Source: an uncultured Oscillospiraceae bacterium (GTDB taxonomy: Bacteria; Bacillota; Clostridia; Oscillospirales; Oscillospiraceae). Taken from it: a stretch of DNA of 64,000 nucleotides. Positions 7,387 to 16,121 of this stretch are shown here, one piece after another. The stretch spans positions 1 to 64,000 of the forward strand of contig CAKTOF010000002.1 in assembly GCA_934589675.1 (NCBI GenBank), read 5' to 3'. Under the pieces are notes generated by a model. That model was not told the origin of the DNA. It did no database searches and saw only the letters and a list, made by a program, of their open reading frames with translations. The first letter of the stretch is position 1. Every line of letters begins with the position of its first letter. Made by a program: the position numbers and the translations under genes.

Positions 7387-8586
7387 TCAGCCGCAGAACG
7401 CGTACTTCAGCAGCCGGTCAAGCGCCTCGACGACGAGTGCGTGCGGCAGCGCGACGTTCATGCGGATGGTATTGTCCACGTTGAACGGGCGGCCGTCCTG
7501 CCAGATGACGCCGCAGGAGACGCCGCGGCGGAGCAGCTCGTCGATCGTCACGCCGTGCGCCTCGCACCACTTTGTGCAGTCGAGATAGAGCATATAGGTG
7601 CCCTCCGGCCTGGCCAGCTCGACGCCGGGGACGTGCTCTTTGAGGAAGTCATAGGCGTAGGCCGTGTTCTCCGTCAGGACGGTGCGCAGCTCGCCCAGCC
7701 AGCGCGCGCCCTCGTCGGAATATGCGCCCGTGAGCGCGGCGACGGACAGGACGTTCGCGTCGTTGTAGTGCGACAGCGCAGCCTGCCGCGTGACGCGGTC
7801 GCGCAGGTAGTCGTTATAAATAATATGGTACGAGCCGATGAGGCCGGCGAGGTTGAACGTCTTCGACGGTGCGTAGAGCGCGACCGTGCGGTTTTTCGCA
7901 TCCTCAGACACCAGCTCGGGCGGGATGTGCGTGTAGCCGTCCAGCGTCAGGTCGGACCAGATCTCGTCGCAGACAACGAGGCAGTCGTTGTCGCGGTAGA
8001 CCTCCATGGCCCGCTCGACCTCCCAGCGCTCCCAGACGCGGCCGGTCGGGTTGTGCGGCGTGCAGAAGATGGCAACGTGGATGTTGTTCTCCTTGAGCTT
8101 GCGGTCCATGTCCTCGTAGTCCATGCGCCAGACGCCGTTTTCGTCGCGCTTTAAGTCGCTCAGGACGATCCTGCGGCCGCAGCCGTTCATCGTGCCGGTA
8201 AAGCCGACGTACGTCGGCGCGTGCAGCAGCACGGCGTCGCCCGGGGCGGAGAACGCCTGCACGGCCGAGGCCACGCCGCCGAGCACGCCGTTTTCATAGC
8301 CGATGTGCTTTTTCTCGAGGCCGGCGGCGCCGTTGCGCTCCGTCTGCCAGCGGATGATCGCGTCAAAATACGCGTCCGGCATGGCAAAATAGCCGTAGCA
8401 CGGATGCTGCACGCGCTCTTCCATCGCCTTGACGATGGCGGGCGGGACAGCAAAATTCATGTCGGCGATCCACATCGGGATGCGCGAAAAGCCCGGGCGG
8501 ATCTCCGCGTCCGGGATCGGAATGACATCGACGGCGATGGCATGCGTGCCGCTTCGGTCGATGATGCTCGAAAAATCAAATTCCAT
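7387..8586 (-). CDS. patB: MalY/PatB-type pyridoxal-phosphate C-S lyase / aminotransferase
   Basis: A 399-residue fold-type I PLP enzyme. Residues near 90-110 (ENGVLGGVASA) begin the cofactor site, IFCTPHNPTGRVW holds the conserved asparagine, VCDEIWSDL the conserved aspartate, and LYAPSKTFNLAGL the Schiff-base lysine. The SDLTLDG and SKTFNLAGL forms are typical of MalY/PatB cystathionine beta-lyases, which cleave C-S bonds to give pyruvate, ammonia and a thiol. The ATG chosen follows GGGGGA; an earlier in-frame ATG has no ribosome site. It is transcribed alone between a promoter and a terminator. The true substrate is unresolved, as usual in this family. Confidence 0.88.
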   Translation of the reverse strand: MEFDFSSIIDRSGTHAIAVDVIPIPDAEIRPGFSRIPMWIADMNFAVPPAIVKAMEERVQHPCYGYFAMPDAYFDAIIRWQTERNGAAGLEKKHIGYENGVLGGVASAVQAFSAPGDAVLLHAPTYVGFTGTMNGCGRRIVLSDLKRDENGVWRMDYEDMDRKLKENNIHVAIFCTPHNPTGRVWERWEVERAMEVYRDNDCLVVCDEIWSDLTLDGYTHIPPELVSEDAKNRTVALYAPSKTFNLAGLIGSYHIIYNDYLRDRVTRQAALSHYNDANVLSVAALTGAYSDEGARWLGELRTVLTENTAYAYDFLKEHVPGVELARPEGTYMLYLDCTKWCEAHGVTIDELLRRGVSCGVIWQDGRPFNVDNTIRMNVALPHALVVEALDRLLKYAFCG

Positions 8587-8640
8587 GGTCGATCGTCCCC
8601 CATTCTCTCTGTGTGCGTCAGGCGCAGACACTCTGCGGCC

Positions 8641-8670
8641 ATATTAGCTCGTAAAGCAGCAAAATGTCAA
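8641..8670 (-). promoter_or_regulatory. Promoter of patB
   Basis: A perfect TTGACA, an 18-base spacer and TAATAT lie on the minus strand about 55 bases before the ATG. Confidence 0.75.
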
Positions 8671-8688
8671 GTGACGGCGAATGTTTTC

Positions 8689-8730
8689 TTGCAATTTCAT
8701 CCCGGATGCCGGATAATGACTGTATCCGGG
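8689..8730 (+). promoter_or_regulatory. Promoter of the GH3 gene with overlapping inverted repeat
   Basis: TTGCAA, a 17-base spacer and GATAAT occupy 8689-8717. The arms CCCGGAT (8701-8707) and ATCCGGG (8724-8730) flank the -10 box and could form an operator or an early leader hairpin. Confidence 0.6.
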
Positions 8731-8774
8731 CCGGATCCCGACAGGGCGCCGGCCAGACAAAAGGGGGAATGACC

Positions 8775-10112
8775 ATGTCATCCAGACATCGCAGCCCAGC
8801 GCTGGCCGTGCTGGCCGTCCTTCTCGTCGCGCTTTTGGCCGGCGAGTGCGTGTTTCTCGTCTGGTTCGTGCGCACGGACATCTTGAAAAAGCCCGCCGCA
8901 GGCAGCGGCGAAACCATCCAGACGCCCGGCTCGCCCGCGCCCGCGGAGCCGGACACGCCGACTGAGCCGGAGACACCGGCCGAGCCCGACACACCATCTG
9001 AGCCGGATCCGCCCGCGGAGCCCGACCAGCCGGCTGAGCCGGAGGCGCCGGCTGAGCCGGAGCCCCCTGCCGATCCGACCGCCGCGCGGGCGCAGGAAAT
9101 TCTGGATTCCATGACGCTGGACGAAAAGATCTATCAGCTCTTTGTCGTGACGCCCGAAACTCTCACAGGCGTCGGCACGGCCACCCGCGCGGGCGAGACG
9201 ACGCGCGGCGCGCTGGAGGCCTCCCCGGTCGGCGGCATCATCTACTTTGCGAAGAACCTGGAAAGCGGAGAGCAGACCCGCGAGATGATCTCCGCGACGC
9301 AGAGCTACGCAAAGCTCGGTCTGCTCATCTGCGTCGACGAAGAGGGCGGCCCCGTCGCGCGCCTCATGGACCAGCTCGGCACGACGCGCATCTCGGCCAT
9401 GTACACCTACAAAGACGATGGCGCGGACACCGCGCGGGAAAATGCCGCGACCATCGGCCGCGACATTCTGTCCTACGGCTTCAACACTGACTTTGCGCCC
9501 GTGGCGGACGTCTGGTCAAACCCGAACAACACCGTCATCGGCAAGCGTGCCTACAGCGACGATTTTTCGCAGGCCGCCGAGCTTGTCGCCGCAGCCGTTT
9601 CTGGCTTCCACGACGCGGGCGCCATCTGCACGCTCAAGCACTTCCCCGGCCACGGCGACACGAACGAGGACTCGCACACGTCGAGCGCCCATGTGAGCAA
9701 GACGCACGCGGAACTGGCCGGCGAAGAATGGCTCCCCTTTTCCGCCGGCATCAAGGCCGGTGCGGACATGGTCATGGTCGGCCACCTGACCGTGCCGGAC
9801 ATTGACGATGTTCCCGCGACCATCTCGCGCACCGTCGTGACGGACTGCCTGCGCGGCGAGCTCGGCTTTGACGGCGTCGTCATCACCGACAGCCTCGTCA
9901 TGGACGCGGTGAGCAGCCTGTACGCCCCCGGCGAGCTGTGTGTGCGCGCGCTCGAGGCCGGATGCGACCTGCTGCTCGAGCCGGAGAGCTTAGCAGGCGC
10001 AGCCGCCGGGATCTCGGACGCGGTCGCATCCGGACATCTGACGGAGGCGCGCATCGACGAGAGCGTCGTTCGCATCCTAACATTAAAACTCAAATATGGA
10101 ATTCTTACATAA
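8775..10112 (+). CDS. Glycoside hydrolase family 3, NagZ-like beta-N-acetylglucosaminidase
   Basis: A 445-residue protein with an N-terminal membrane anchor (about 12-31), a Pro/Glu-rich linker of short EP-x-P repeats (about 45-100) and a GH3 TIM-barrel domain. KHFPGHGDTNEDSH at about 288 is the NagZ signature, and the nucleophile aspartate is expected in the VITDSLVMDA strand. Family members remove terminal N-acetylglucosamine from muropeptides or glycans. The anchor and linker would place the enzyme outside the membrane, as in clostridial relatives, and not in the cytosol as in E. coli. The second of two in-frame ATGs is chosen because it stands seven bases after GGGGG, while the first would be too close. 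Confidence 0.9.
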   Translation: MSSRHRSPALAVLAVLLVALLAGECVFLVWFVRTDILKKPAAGSGETIQTPGSPAPAEPDTPTEPETPAEPDTPSEPDPPAEPDQPAEPEAPAEPEPPADPTAARAQEILDSMTLDEKIYQLFVVTPETLTGVGTATRAGETTRGALEASPVGGIIYFAKNLESGEQTREMISATQSYAKLGLLICVDEEGGPVARLMDQLGTTRISAMYTYKDDGADTARENAATIGRDILSYGFNTDFAPVADVWSNPNNTVIGKRAYSDDFSQAAELVAAAVSGFHDAGAICTLKHFPGHGDTNEDSHTSSAHVSKTHAELAGEEWLPFSAGIKAGADMVMVGHLTVPDIDDVPATISRTVVTDCLRGELGFDGVVITDSLVMDAVSSLYAPGELCVRALEAGCDLLLEPESLAGAAAGISDAVASGHLTEARIDESVVRILTLKLKYGILT

Positions 10113-10118
10113 CGGTCG

Positions 10119-10147
10119 TTGACAAGCGGTGCGGATTTGGTTAAAAT
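10119..10147 (+). promoter_or_regulatory. Strong promoter of the 146-residue unknown gene
   Basis: A perfect TTGACA, a 17-base spacer and TAAAAT. It is one of the best sigma-A matches in the window and begins seven bases after the GH3 stop codon. Confidence 0.85.
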
Positions 10148-10218
10148 GTTGCTAAGGGATTGCTGCCCTGCCGCGTTTTTTGCCGCGGCCGCATTGAGAA
10201 AAGAAAGGATGATCCACA

Positions 10219-10659
10219 GTGTTAATCGGTGAAATTCTGGAAAAAGCCCCCATCGACGAGTCCTGGCAGATGAGCGCCAACAAGGCCGCCGACACGATCC
10301 GCAACATCTGGCTTGAGAACAAGGCCAAGGGCATCTCCGCATGGGAAGAGAGCTTCGAGGAGTCCGGCGAGCAGGTCGAGCGTATGCGCAAGGAGGGCTT
10401 CAAGGACGTCTACGAGATCGACTACATTTTCAAGTGGTGGGACAACTTCGAGGATCCGGATGGTCTGGCCGGCGAGTTCAACGTCATCTGGAAGACGGAG
10501 AACGGCGATGAGAACCACTTCTACAAGACGGTCTGCCGTCTTGCCAACCGTGACTTCATCCTTGGTACATATTCCACCGAGACCCGCAAGCGCGAGGCGT
10601 TCCGCGCCGAGTTCCAGCAGGCCTTCAACACCTGGAGAAAACTCTTCCAGGCGCTCTAA
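10219..10659 (+). CDS. Uncharacterised soluble protein, probably highly expressed
   Basis: I do not recognise this 146-residue protein. It is acidic and rich in Trp, Phe and Glu, with no signal peptide or membrane segment. Aromatic clusters such as YIFKWWDNFEDPDG and FNTWRKLFQAL point to a compact alpha/beta fold. The start is GTG, nine bases after AAGGA; the nearby ATG is out of frame. Codon use is strikingly uniform, almost only AAG for Lys, GAG for Glu and ATC for Ile. With the consensus promoter in front and a strong terminator behind, this suggests an abundant product. It is a single-gene unit, so neighbours give no functional hint. Confidence 0.8.
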   Translation: MLIGEILEKAPIDESWQMSANKAADTIRNIWLENKAKGISAWEESFEESGEQVERMRKEGFKDVYEIDYIFKWWDNFEDPDGLAGEFNVIWKTENGDENHFYKTVCRLANRDFILGTYSTETRKREAFRAEFQQAFNTWRKLFQAL

Positions 10660-10666
10660 ATCAAAT

Positions 10667-10706
10667 AAAGAGAGCTCAGCCGGCCGGCTGAGCTCTCTTT
10701 TCTGTT
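10667..10706. terminator. Bidirectional intrinsic terminator
   Basis: A perfect palindromic stem (AAAGAGAGCTCAGCC and its complement) is flanked by A-rich sequence on the left and TTTTCTGTTT on the right. It ends both the unknown gene and the convergent hexapeptide gene. Confidence 0.88.
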
Positions 10707-10708
10707 TG

Positions 10709-11368
10709 TCATGCGCGGGCAACAACGTCGTCCTTTGCCTTATAGATATGATCCGGCGGGATGACGCCGCGGACGCTGCTCGTCGGGTAGACGGACACGC
10801 GGCGGCACAAAATCGCGCCGGGGTTCAGGACGCTGTTGCAGCCGACCTCCACACCGTCGCCCAGGATGGCGCCGAATTTGCGAAGGCCGGTCTCGAACAC
10901 GCCCTCCGGCGCACGGACGACGACGTTCGTCTTGTCGCTTTTGATGTTCGACGTGATGGAGCCCGCGCCCATGTGCGCGCCGCGGCCCAAAATGGAGTCG
11001 CCGACATAGTTGTAGTGCGGCGTCTGCACGCCGTCGAACAGCACGACGTTTTTCAGCTCGACGGAGTTGCCGACGACGCAGTTTTTGCCGACGATGGCGC
11101 TCCCGCGGATAAACGCGCAGTGGCGCACCTGAGCGCCATGGTCGATGATGCAGGGGCCTGCGATGTACGCAGACGGGAAAACGTGCGCGTCCTTCGCGAT
11201 CCACACGTCCTCGGCCGGATGGTCGAACTCCGCCTCCGGCAGCGTTTTCCCGAGCTTCAGAATAAACGACTTGATCTCCCCAAGCGCCTCCCACGGATAC
11301 ACTTTTCCCTCAAACAGCGCCCGCGCGATCGTCGCGTCCAGATCAAACAGCTCTTCGATCGTGATCAT
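10709..11368 (-). CDS. Left-handed beta-helix (hexapeptide-repeat) transferase, GlmU C-terminal-like
   Basis: A 219-residue protein whose middle and end consist of imperfect hexapeptide repeats (for example AGPCIIDHGAQVRHCAFI and ILGRGAHMGAGSITSN). These fold into a left-handed beta helix as in the acetyltransferase half of GlmU. The histidine-bearing TPHYNYVGDSILG and the GAGSITSNIKSDK segment mirror the GlmU active-site region, but no N-terminal uridylyltransferase domain exists. Residues 1-50 are a helical cap. Sugar-nucleotide N- or O-acetylation is likely; the acceptor is unknown. It is monocistronic, facing the terminator it shares with the convergent unknown gene. Confidence 0.8.
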   Translation of the reverse strand: MITIEELFDLDATIARALFEGKVYPWEALGEIKSFILKLGKTLPEAEFDHPAEDVWIAKDAHVFPSAYIAGPCIIDHGAQVRHCAFIRGSAIVGKNCVVGNSVELKNVVLFDGVQTPHYNYVGDSILGRGAHMGAGSITSNIKSDKTNVVVRAPEGVFETGLRKFGAILGDGVEVGCNSVLNPGAILCRRVSVYPTSSVRGVIPPDHIYKAKDDVVARA

Positions 11369-11444
11369 GCTATCACCTCATTGCCCGTTTTCTGCATTAT
11401 AGTGGCCGCGGCGGCGCTTGTCAACGCGGCGGCGCAACTAGGAT

Positions 11445-11473
11445 TTGCATTTGCGCCTGATTTCGTGTAGACT
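11445..11473 (+). promoter_or_regulatory. Candidate promoter of the LTA-synthase-like gene
   Basis: TTGCAT, a 17-base spacer and TAGACT precede the first plausible ATG by about 20 bases. Confidence 0.6.
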
Positions 11474-11492
11474 ATGGTGGAATCTACCCGGA

Positions 11493-13424
11493 ATGAGTGA
11501 TCTTATGTCAACCTATCTCGCCGCGTTCCGCGGCCGTCTGCGCGCCATGCCGGGCTGCGGCGTCTGGCGCGACGTACTGGGCGCCGTGTGGGTGCTCCTT
11601 TCGTTTCTCGCCATCGAGCTGTATCTTCGCGCATTTCTCGGCGCGGCGGATCTCTACGGCTTCTGGATCTCGGCCATGTGGGCCGCCGCCGGGACGGCGG
11701 GGCTGCTGCTCTTCCCGCGGCGCGTCGGGCAGGTGCTTTACGGTATCGGCTATTTCGTCCTCGCGGGCTTTGCCGTCGCGCAGGTCGCCTGCGTGAAGAT
11801 CCTCGGCCACATGATCTGGCTGAGCGACATCGTCCACGCCGGCGAGGGCGCGGACTACACCGGGACGATCACGTCGGGGTTAAACGCCGCGTTCTGGCTT
11901 TCCGCCGTTTTCATGGTCGCCGTCGGCGTGCTCGGCATTTTTGCCATGCCGCGCTTTCGGCGCCGGTGGTATGTGCCGCTCGTCTGCGTCGCCGTCGCGC
12001 TCGGCGCGATGACCGCCAAGCACTACATCTTGGCCGACTGCCTCGCCTATGACGCGAAGGACAAGTACAACGCGACCGTCTTCCGCCAGACCATCAACAG
12101 CTACGGCATCTACAGCACGTTTTATGACGCGCGGAAGGTCTACTCCGTCTGCGGCTACTATCAGCTCCTGACGCAGGACGTCATCCGCCACCACATCCGC
12201 CCGCGCCTTCCGGCCTATCAGCAGGCGCTCGCGGCAAAAAAGGCGACGGCCGACGAATTCTACGCCCAGCGCGGCGAGCACGAGGCAAACGGCATGACCG
12301 GCCTGTTTGAGGGAAAGAACGTCATCCTCGTGCTCATGGAGACGATGGACGACTTCCTCATCAACGAGGGCGACACGCCGACGATCTGCCGTCTGATGCG
12401 TGAGGGCATCAACTTCACGGATTTCTACACGCCCATCTACTCGTCCATCCACACGTTCAACGCCGAGTTCTGCGCAAACACCGGCTATTTTCTGCCGACG
12501 TCGGGGCTGTCCTCGCTCGGCTATTCGGACAACGATTTTTCCGAGAGCCTGCCGAACCAGTTCCGCGCGCTCGGCTATTCGGCCGAGGTGTTCCACTACA
12601 ACACGCCCATCTTCTACAACCGCGGCGTCATGCTGCCCGCCATCGGCTTTGAGGCATACAACAGCTATGAAGACTATGTGGACTCCGCGGACGATCCCGC
12701 GCTCTACGACGACTGCTTCATGCTCAAAAACGACACGCTGCGCGAGAAGATGTTCGGCGGCGACGGCCCGTTTTTTGACTACATCATCACCCGCAACGCG
12801 CACACGCCGTTTACCTATGACGACGACTTCGCCGCGTGGGGTCTTGAGATCCACCCGGAGTACATCGGAAAATACGAAAACGAGACGCTCGACGTCATCG
12901 AGAGCAAGGCGCGCCTTGTCGACGACATGTTCGCCATGCTGCTTGGCACGCTCGAAGAGTACGGCCACCTCGAGGACACCGTCATCGTCGCCTTCACGGA
13001 TCACTACGCCTACCCCATCTCCGACCAGAACATGGTCATGGAGCTGTCCGGCGTGGATAACACCTACCTTGAAATGAGAACGCCGTGCTTCATCTGGTCT
13101 TACGGCATGGAGCCTGTGACGGTCGACAAAACGCTCAACACGAGCGACCTTGCCCCGACGCTGCTCAACCTGTTCGGCATCGAAAATGACTTTGACTACC
13201 TCGGCCGCGATGCGTTTGACGACGACTACCCCGGCTACGCCGTCTTCAGCGACGGGACGTGGCTGTCCGGCGGCGTGCTGTGCTCCGGCGGCGTCGTCAT
13301 CGAGGAGCTGTGGGACGGCGCGGCGGACGCGCTCGACATCGACGCCATGGAAAAGACCGCCGCGGCTTACATCCGCACGAGCGACGCCATGATCGAGACG
13401 GACTATTACCGCCGCGAAGATTAA
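11493..13424 (+). CDS. LTA synthase family membrane sulfatase/phosphoglycerol transferase
   Basis: A 643-residue protein with five predicted N-terminal membrane helices (about 20-185) and an extracellular alkaline-phosphatase/sulfatase domain (about 270-620). Thr321 in SIHTFNAEF corresponds to the catalytic threonine of LtaS. The metal-site strands are VILVLMETMDDF, ITRNAHTPF and VAFTDHYAY. Such enzymes transfer glycerol-phosphate from phosphatidylglycerol to lipid or glycan acceptors at the cell surface. The DDF in the first motif is a variant of the usual ES-F, and the acceptor could be something other than teichoic acid. The start is the first ATG behind a weak GGTGGAA; an ATG four codons later is possible. 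Confidence 0.85.
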   Translation: MSDLMSTYLAAFRGRLRAMPGCGVWRDVLGAVWVLLSFLAIELYLRAFLGAADLYGFWISAMWAAAGTAGLLLFPRRVGQVLYGIGYFVLAGFAVAQVACVKILGHMIWLSDIVHAGEGADYTGTITSGLNAAFWLSAVFMVAVGVLGIFAMPRFRRRWYVPLVCVAVALGAMTAKHYILADCLAYDAKDKYNATVFRQTINSYGIYSTFYDARKVYSVCGYYQLLTQDVIRHHIRPRLPAYQQALAAKKATADEFYAQRGEHEANGMTGLFEGKNVILVLMETMDDFLINEGDTPTICRLMREGINFTDFYTPIYSSIHTFNAEFCANTGYFLPTSGLSSLGYSDNDFSESLPNQFRALGYSAEVFHYNTPIFYNRGVMLPAIGFEAYNSYEDYVDSADDPALYDDCFMLKNDTLREKMFGGDGPFFDYIITRNAHTPFTYDDDFAAWGLEIHPEYIGKYENETLDVIESKARLVDDMFAMLLGTLEEYGHLEDTVIVAFTDHYAYPISDQNMVMELSGVDNTYLEMRTPCFIWSYGMEPVTVDKTLNTSDLAPTLLNLFGIENDFDYLGRDAFDDDYPGYAVFSDGTWLSGGVLCSGGVVIEELWDGAADALDIDAMEKTAAAYIRTSDAMIETDYYRRED

Positions 13425-13438
13425 GGGAGGGATCGCCT

Positions 13439-13783
13439 TTGTCCAGCAGTTATATTCCGATTTTGATCCTGATATTCCTCGTTATCATCCCCATGTGGCG
13501 TGCAAACCGCGCTGCGGCCATATTGGCCGCGCAGAACCGAAAGGAGAATCCGGAAATGGAAGAGCTTGCGAAGACCATGATCGGCAAGGAGTGCATCGTC
13601 GACGTCGTCGCGCAGTCGTCCGGCGCACAGGGCACGATCGTTGCCGTCGAGGGCGGCGCGCTGCTGCTGCGCGACCTGACGCCGCAGCAGAATGAGCAGA
13701 TCATCAATCTGCAATACGTCACCCGCATCCGCGCCTACCCGCGCAACAAAAAGGGCAAGCGCAAATCCGTCGTGCTCGACTGA
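13439..13783 (+). CDS. Small single-pass membrane protein with YajC-like topology
   Basis: A 114-residue protein with one N-terminal hydrophobic helix (about 4-20), a charged linker, then a small domain predicted as beta-rich (GKECIVDVVAQ, GTIVAVEGGALLLRDL) and a basic tail. The layout recalls YajC, but I do not see the conserved YajC core (RPQ.K and GD.V.T.GG), so the family is left open. The start is TTG, eight bases after GGGAGGG and directly downstream of the LTA-synthase-like gene (14 bases). They probably share a transcript, which hints at a membrane or envelope role. Confidence 0.72.
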   Translation: MSSSYIPILILIFLVIIPMWRANRAAAILAAQNRKENPEMEELAKTMIGKECIVDVVAQSSGAQGTIVAVEGGALLLRDLTPQQNEQIINLQYVTRIRAYPRNKKGKRKSVVLD

Positions 13784-13788
13784 GCACG

Positions 13789-13825
13789 AAAAATGCTCCG
13801 GCCGCCGGGCCGGAGCATTTTTTAT
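13789..13825. terminator. Bidirectional intrinsic terminator
   Basis: AAATGCTCCGGCC pairs with GGCCGGAGCATTT, with A-tracts on one side and TTTTTTATT on the other. It serves the small membrane protein and the convergent methyltransferase. Confidence 0.9.
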
Positions 13826-14580
13826 TCTCGGACGCTGCCGAAATACGCGACCGTGTCGTTCGGGACGGTCAGGACGCCGCCGCTTCCATAGCGGTCGAAG
13901 ATGTCCCCGACGGCGGCGCGGTAGGCACCGTAGGCGTAATTGCCCTGCCGCGGTGCATACGAGCTCGACAGGCACCAGCGGACGAACGTCTCGCGGTCGA
14001 GCATCAGCGGCGCAGGAAACGCCAGCTCCTCAAAGCCCGGCGCGAGAAACTCCGAAACACGCTTGTCCCCGCGGCGCACGCCGCCGGAAAAGCCGCGAAA
14101 GTCCGGGCAGTAGAACGAGTTGACCGTATAGAGCTCCCGGTTGACGTCCGCGCTCATGTCCCGCAGGTTCCACACGAGCAGGACTTTCCCGCCCGGCCGC
14201 AGGATGCGCCGGCACTCGGCCGCGAACGCAGCGGGATCAAACCATTGAAACGCCTGCGCGGCCGTCACAAAGTCGACGCTGCCCGCGTCCAGCCCCGTCG
14301 CGGCCGCGTCGCCGGACGTCAGCGTGAAGTTCGGGTGCTGCTCGCAGAGCGCCTGCGCCCGCTCGCGCATGGCGTCGTTCGGCTCGACGCCGAAAACACG
14401 GCTTCCGCGCGCGAGCAGCTCCCGCGCAAACAGCCCCGTCCCCGTTCCGACGTCCGCGACGGCGCTGCCGGCGGAAAAGCCGCAGTGGTCATAGAGCGCG
14501 TCATAGAGCGCCGGCGCGTAGCCGGGCCGCGACGCGGCGTAATGCGCCGCCTTTTCAGAAAATGCTTCTTTCCCTTCCAA
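13822..14580 (-). CDS. Class I SAM-dependent methyltransferase (UbiE/Methyltransf_11 type)
   Basis: A 252-residue cytoplasmic enzyme. The SAM-binding motif I is VADVGTGTGLFARELL (about residue 43), motif II reads GVEPNDAM, and FVTAAQAFQWFDP and LRPGGKVLLVWN complete the Rossmann core. This set is typical of small-molecule methyltransferases acting on unknown acceptors. No ATG is available upstream. The start is taken as TTG, eight bases after GGAGGGAG, which itself overlaps the stop of the L,D-transpeptidase gene. The two genes are therefore coupled, though no shared chemistry is obvious. Confidence 0.85.
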   Translation of the reverse strand: MEGKEAFSEKAAHYAASRPGYAPALYDALYDHCGFSAGSAVADVGTGTGLFARELLARGSRVFGVEPNDAMRERAQALCEQHPNFTLTSGDAAATGLDAGSVDFVTAAQAFQWFDPAAFAAECRRILRPGGKVLLVWNLRDMSADVNRELYTVNSFYCPDFRGFSGGVRRGDKRVSEFLAPGFEELAFPAPLMLDRETFVRWCLSSSYAPRQGNYAYGAYRAAVGDIFDRYGSGGVLTVPNDTVAYFGSVRE

Positions 14581-14593
14581 AAAAGCTCCCTCC

Positions 14594-16003
14594 TCAGTAG
14601 ACGACGACCGTCGTGCCAAACGGCATATTCTTCGAGATCCACGCCACGTCCTCATCGTACATCCGGACGCAGCCGTGCGAGGCGGTCGAGCCGATCGTCG
14701 GGTCGAGCAGGCCGCCCGTGCCCTTGACATAGGTGCGCGTGTGGAACGCATGGCCGCCGTTGAAGCCGACGACCGTGTTGACATAATAACTTCCGAAGTC
14801 CCATGCGTTCTGCTTGTAGTAGATCTCAAACACGCCCGCGATCGTCGGCGTTGTGTTCTTGCCCGAGCAGCACTCAAACGAGTGCAGCTCCTTCCAGTTC
14901 CCGGCCGAGCCCTGATACACAACGACCTGCTGCGTCGCAAGGCTGACCCAGATGAGATAGTCCGTCTTGCTCGTATAGCCCTGCCGGTTGACGAAGCCCT
15001 CTTTCTGCTCCGTCGTAAAGTTGTACTGCGAGACAAAGTTCTTCGTCGAGATGCGGATTGCGCCGTAAGGCACCCAGCCCTTTACGCCGTCCGGCGTGCG
15101 GATGCGCGCGGAATATGTACCGGAATAGTTGTCATAGACGACCGTCGTGCCCGCCTTGACGCGGCCGACATAGCCGCCGAGGCCAAGCGTGGAATAGATG
15201 TTGGTGTCATAGAGGACCGTGGCCTCGATGTTCATGGTGCGCACCATGGCGATGGCGGCGTCGAGCCGCTCCTGCTCGGCCTTCTCGGCCGCGGCCTTTT
15301 CGGCGGCAAGCTGCACCTGATATGCCTCGTAGGCGGCCTTTGTCTCCTCGTTCAGCGTCACCTCGCGCCGGAGCGACGCGTCGGCCATGCGCGAGGCGAT
15401 GGCGCACGCGGCGCGGCGCGTGATGGCCGCATCCGGCGAGAACGAGCCGTACTCGTCGCTGCCCGTCAGGACGCCCGCGCGGTAGAGCGCATAGACGGCG
15501 TCCGCATACGGCGCATCGAGCGCAACATCCGGGATCGCGTCGTCTTCGACCGTGTTCTTCTCCGGCAGCTTCTCCTTCGGCAGCGCGCTTTCAAGCATGA
15601 GCGCAAACTCCGCGCGCGTCACGGTGCCGGAAAAGCTCTCCAGCTCGCAGGAGATCCCGTGGTCGGCCGCGTAGGCGCGGTAGAGCTCGAGCTTCGTCTG
15701 GCCGGCGTAGTTTTCTTCGATCGTGTCCGTGCCCGTCAGGACGCGGCTGTTCACGCGGCAGGCGATGATCAGCGCCGCCGTGCGCGTGAGCGGATCGGCC
15801 GGGCCGAATTCCGTCTCGGATTTCCCTTTGATGAGGCCGAGGTCATAGGCGGTGCGGATGTTCTCTTCCATCGCGCTGTCGGGCGCGACGTCCGAAAAGC
15901 GTCCGGATTCGTACCGATCCTCTCCCGCCTCCGCCGCCAGCGCGCCCGGCATGAGCGCCGCGGCCAGTGCGATGGCCAGGATGAATGCAGCAATGCGTTT
16001 CAT
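14594..16003 (-). CDS. SLH-domain L,D-transpeptidase (YkuD family)
   Basis: A 469-residue secreted protein: signal peptide (about 1-23), two to three SLH-like motifs (FSDVAPDSAMEENI, then TRTAALIIACRV and TRRAACAIASR), an Ala/Glu/Lys-rich coiled-coil linker (about 225-250), an SH3-like segment and a C-terminal YkuD domain. The catalytic S-H-G-C-V-R-M lies near residues 442-448 (Cys about 445), with the upstream histidine in GGHAFHTRTY. YkuD enzymes make 3-3 peptidoglycan cross-links or attach proteins. SLH motifs bind pyruvylated wall polymers, so the enzyme is probably tethered to the wall it modifies. The ATG has a GGAGAAGG site. Beta-lactam-insensitive cross-linking is a family property and was not tested. 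Confidence 0.88.
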   Translation of the reverse strand: MKRIAAFILAIALAAALMPGALAAEAGEDRYESGRFSDVAPDSAMEENIRTAYDLGLIKGKSETEFGPADPLTRTAALIIACRVNSRVLTGTDTIEENYAGQTKLELYRAYAADHGISCELESFSGTVTRAEFALMLESALPKEKLPEKNTVEDDAIPDVALDAPYADAVYALYRAGVLTGSDEYGSFSPDAAITRRAACAIASRMADASLRREVTLNEETKAAYEAYQVQLAAEKAAAEKAEQERLDAAIAMVRTMNIEATVLYDTNIYSTLGLGGYVGRVKAGTTVVYDNYSGTYSARIRTPDGVKGWVPYGAIRISTKNFVSQYNFTTEQKEGFVNRQGYTSKTDYLIWVSLATQQVVVYQGSAGNWKELHSFECCSGKNTTPTIAGVFEIYYKQNAWDFGSYYVNTVVGFNGGHAFHTRTYVKGTGGLLDPTIGSTASHGCVRMYDEDVAWISKNMPFGTTVVVY

Positions 16004-16121
16004 GGTATTCCTTCTCCCTGCTCAAATTTCTTTTATTGTAGGACATTCCATGGCGCATTTCCACTTGGCAACCTGTCCAAATATCCGTACACGAATTTCG
16101 TCGGCATGGCACGAAATGCAC

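Noticed and set aside
13439..13783. Calling the small membrane protein YajC
   Set aside because: Topology fits, but the conserved YajC core motifs are not seen and no secDF genes are adjacent.
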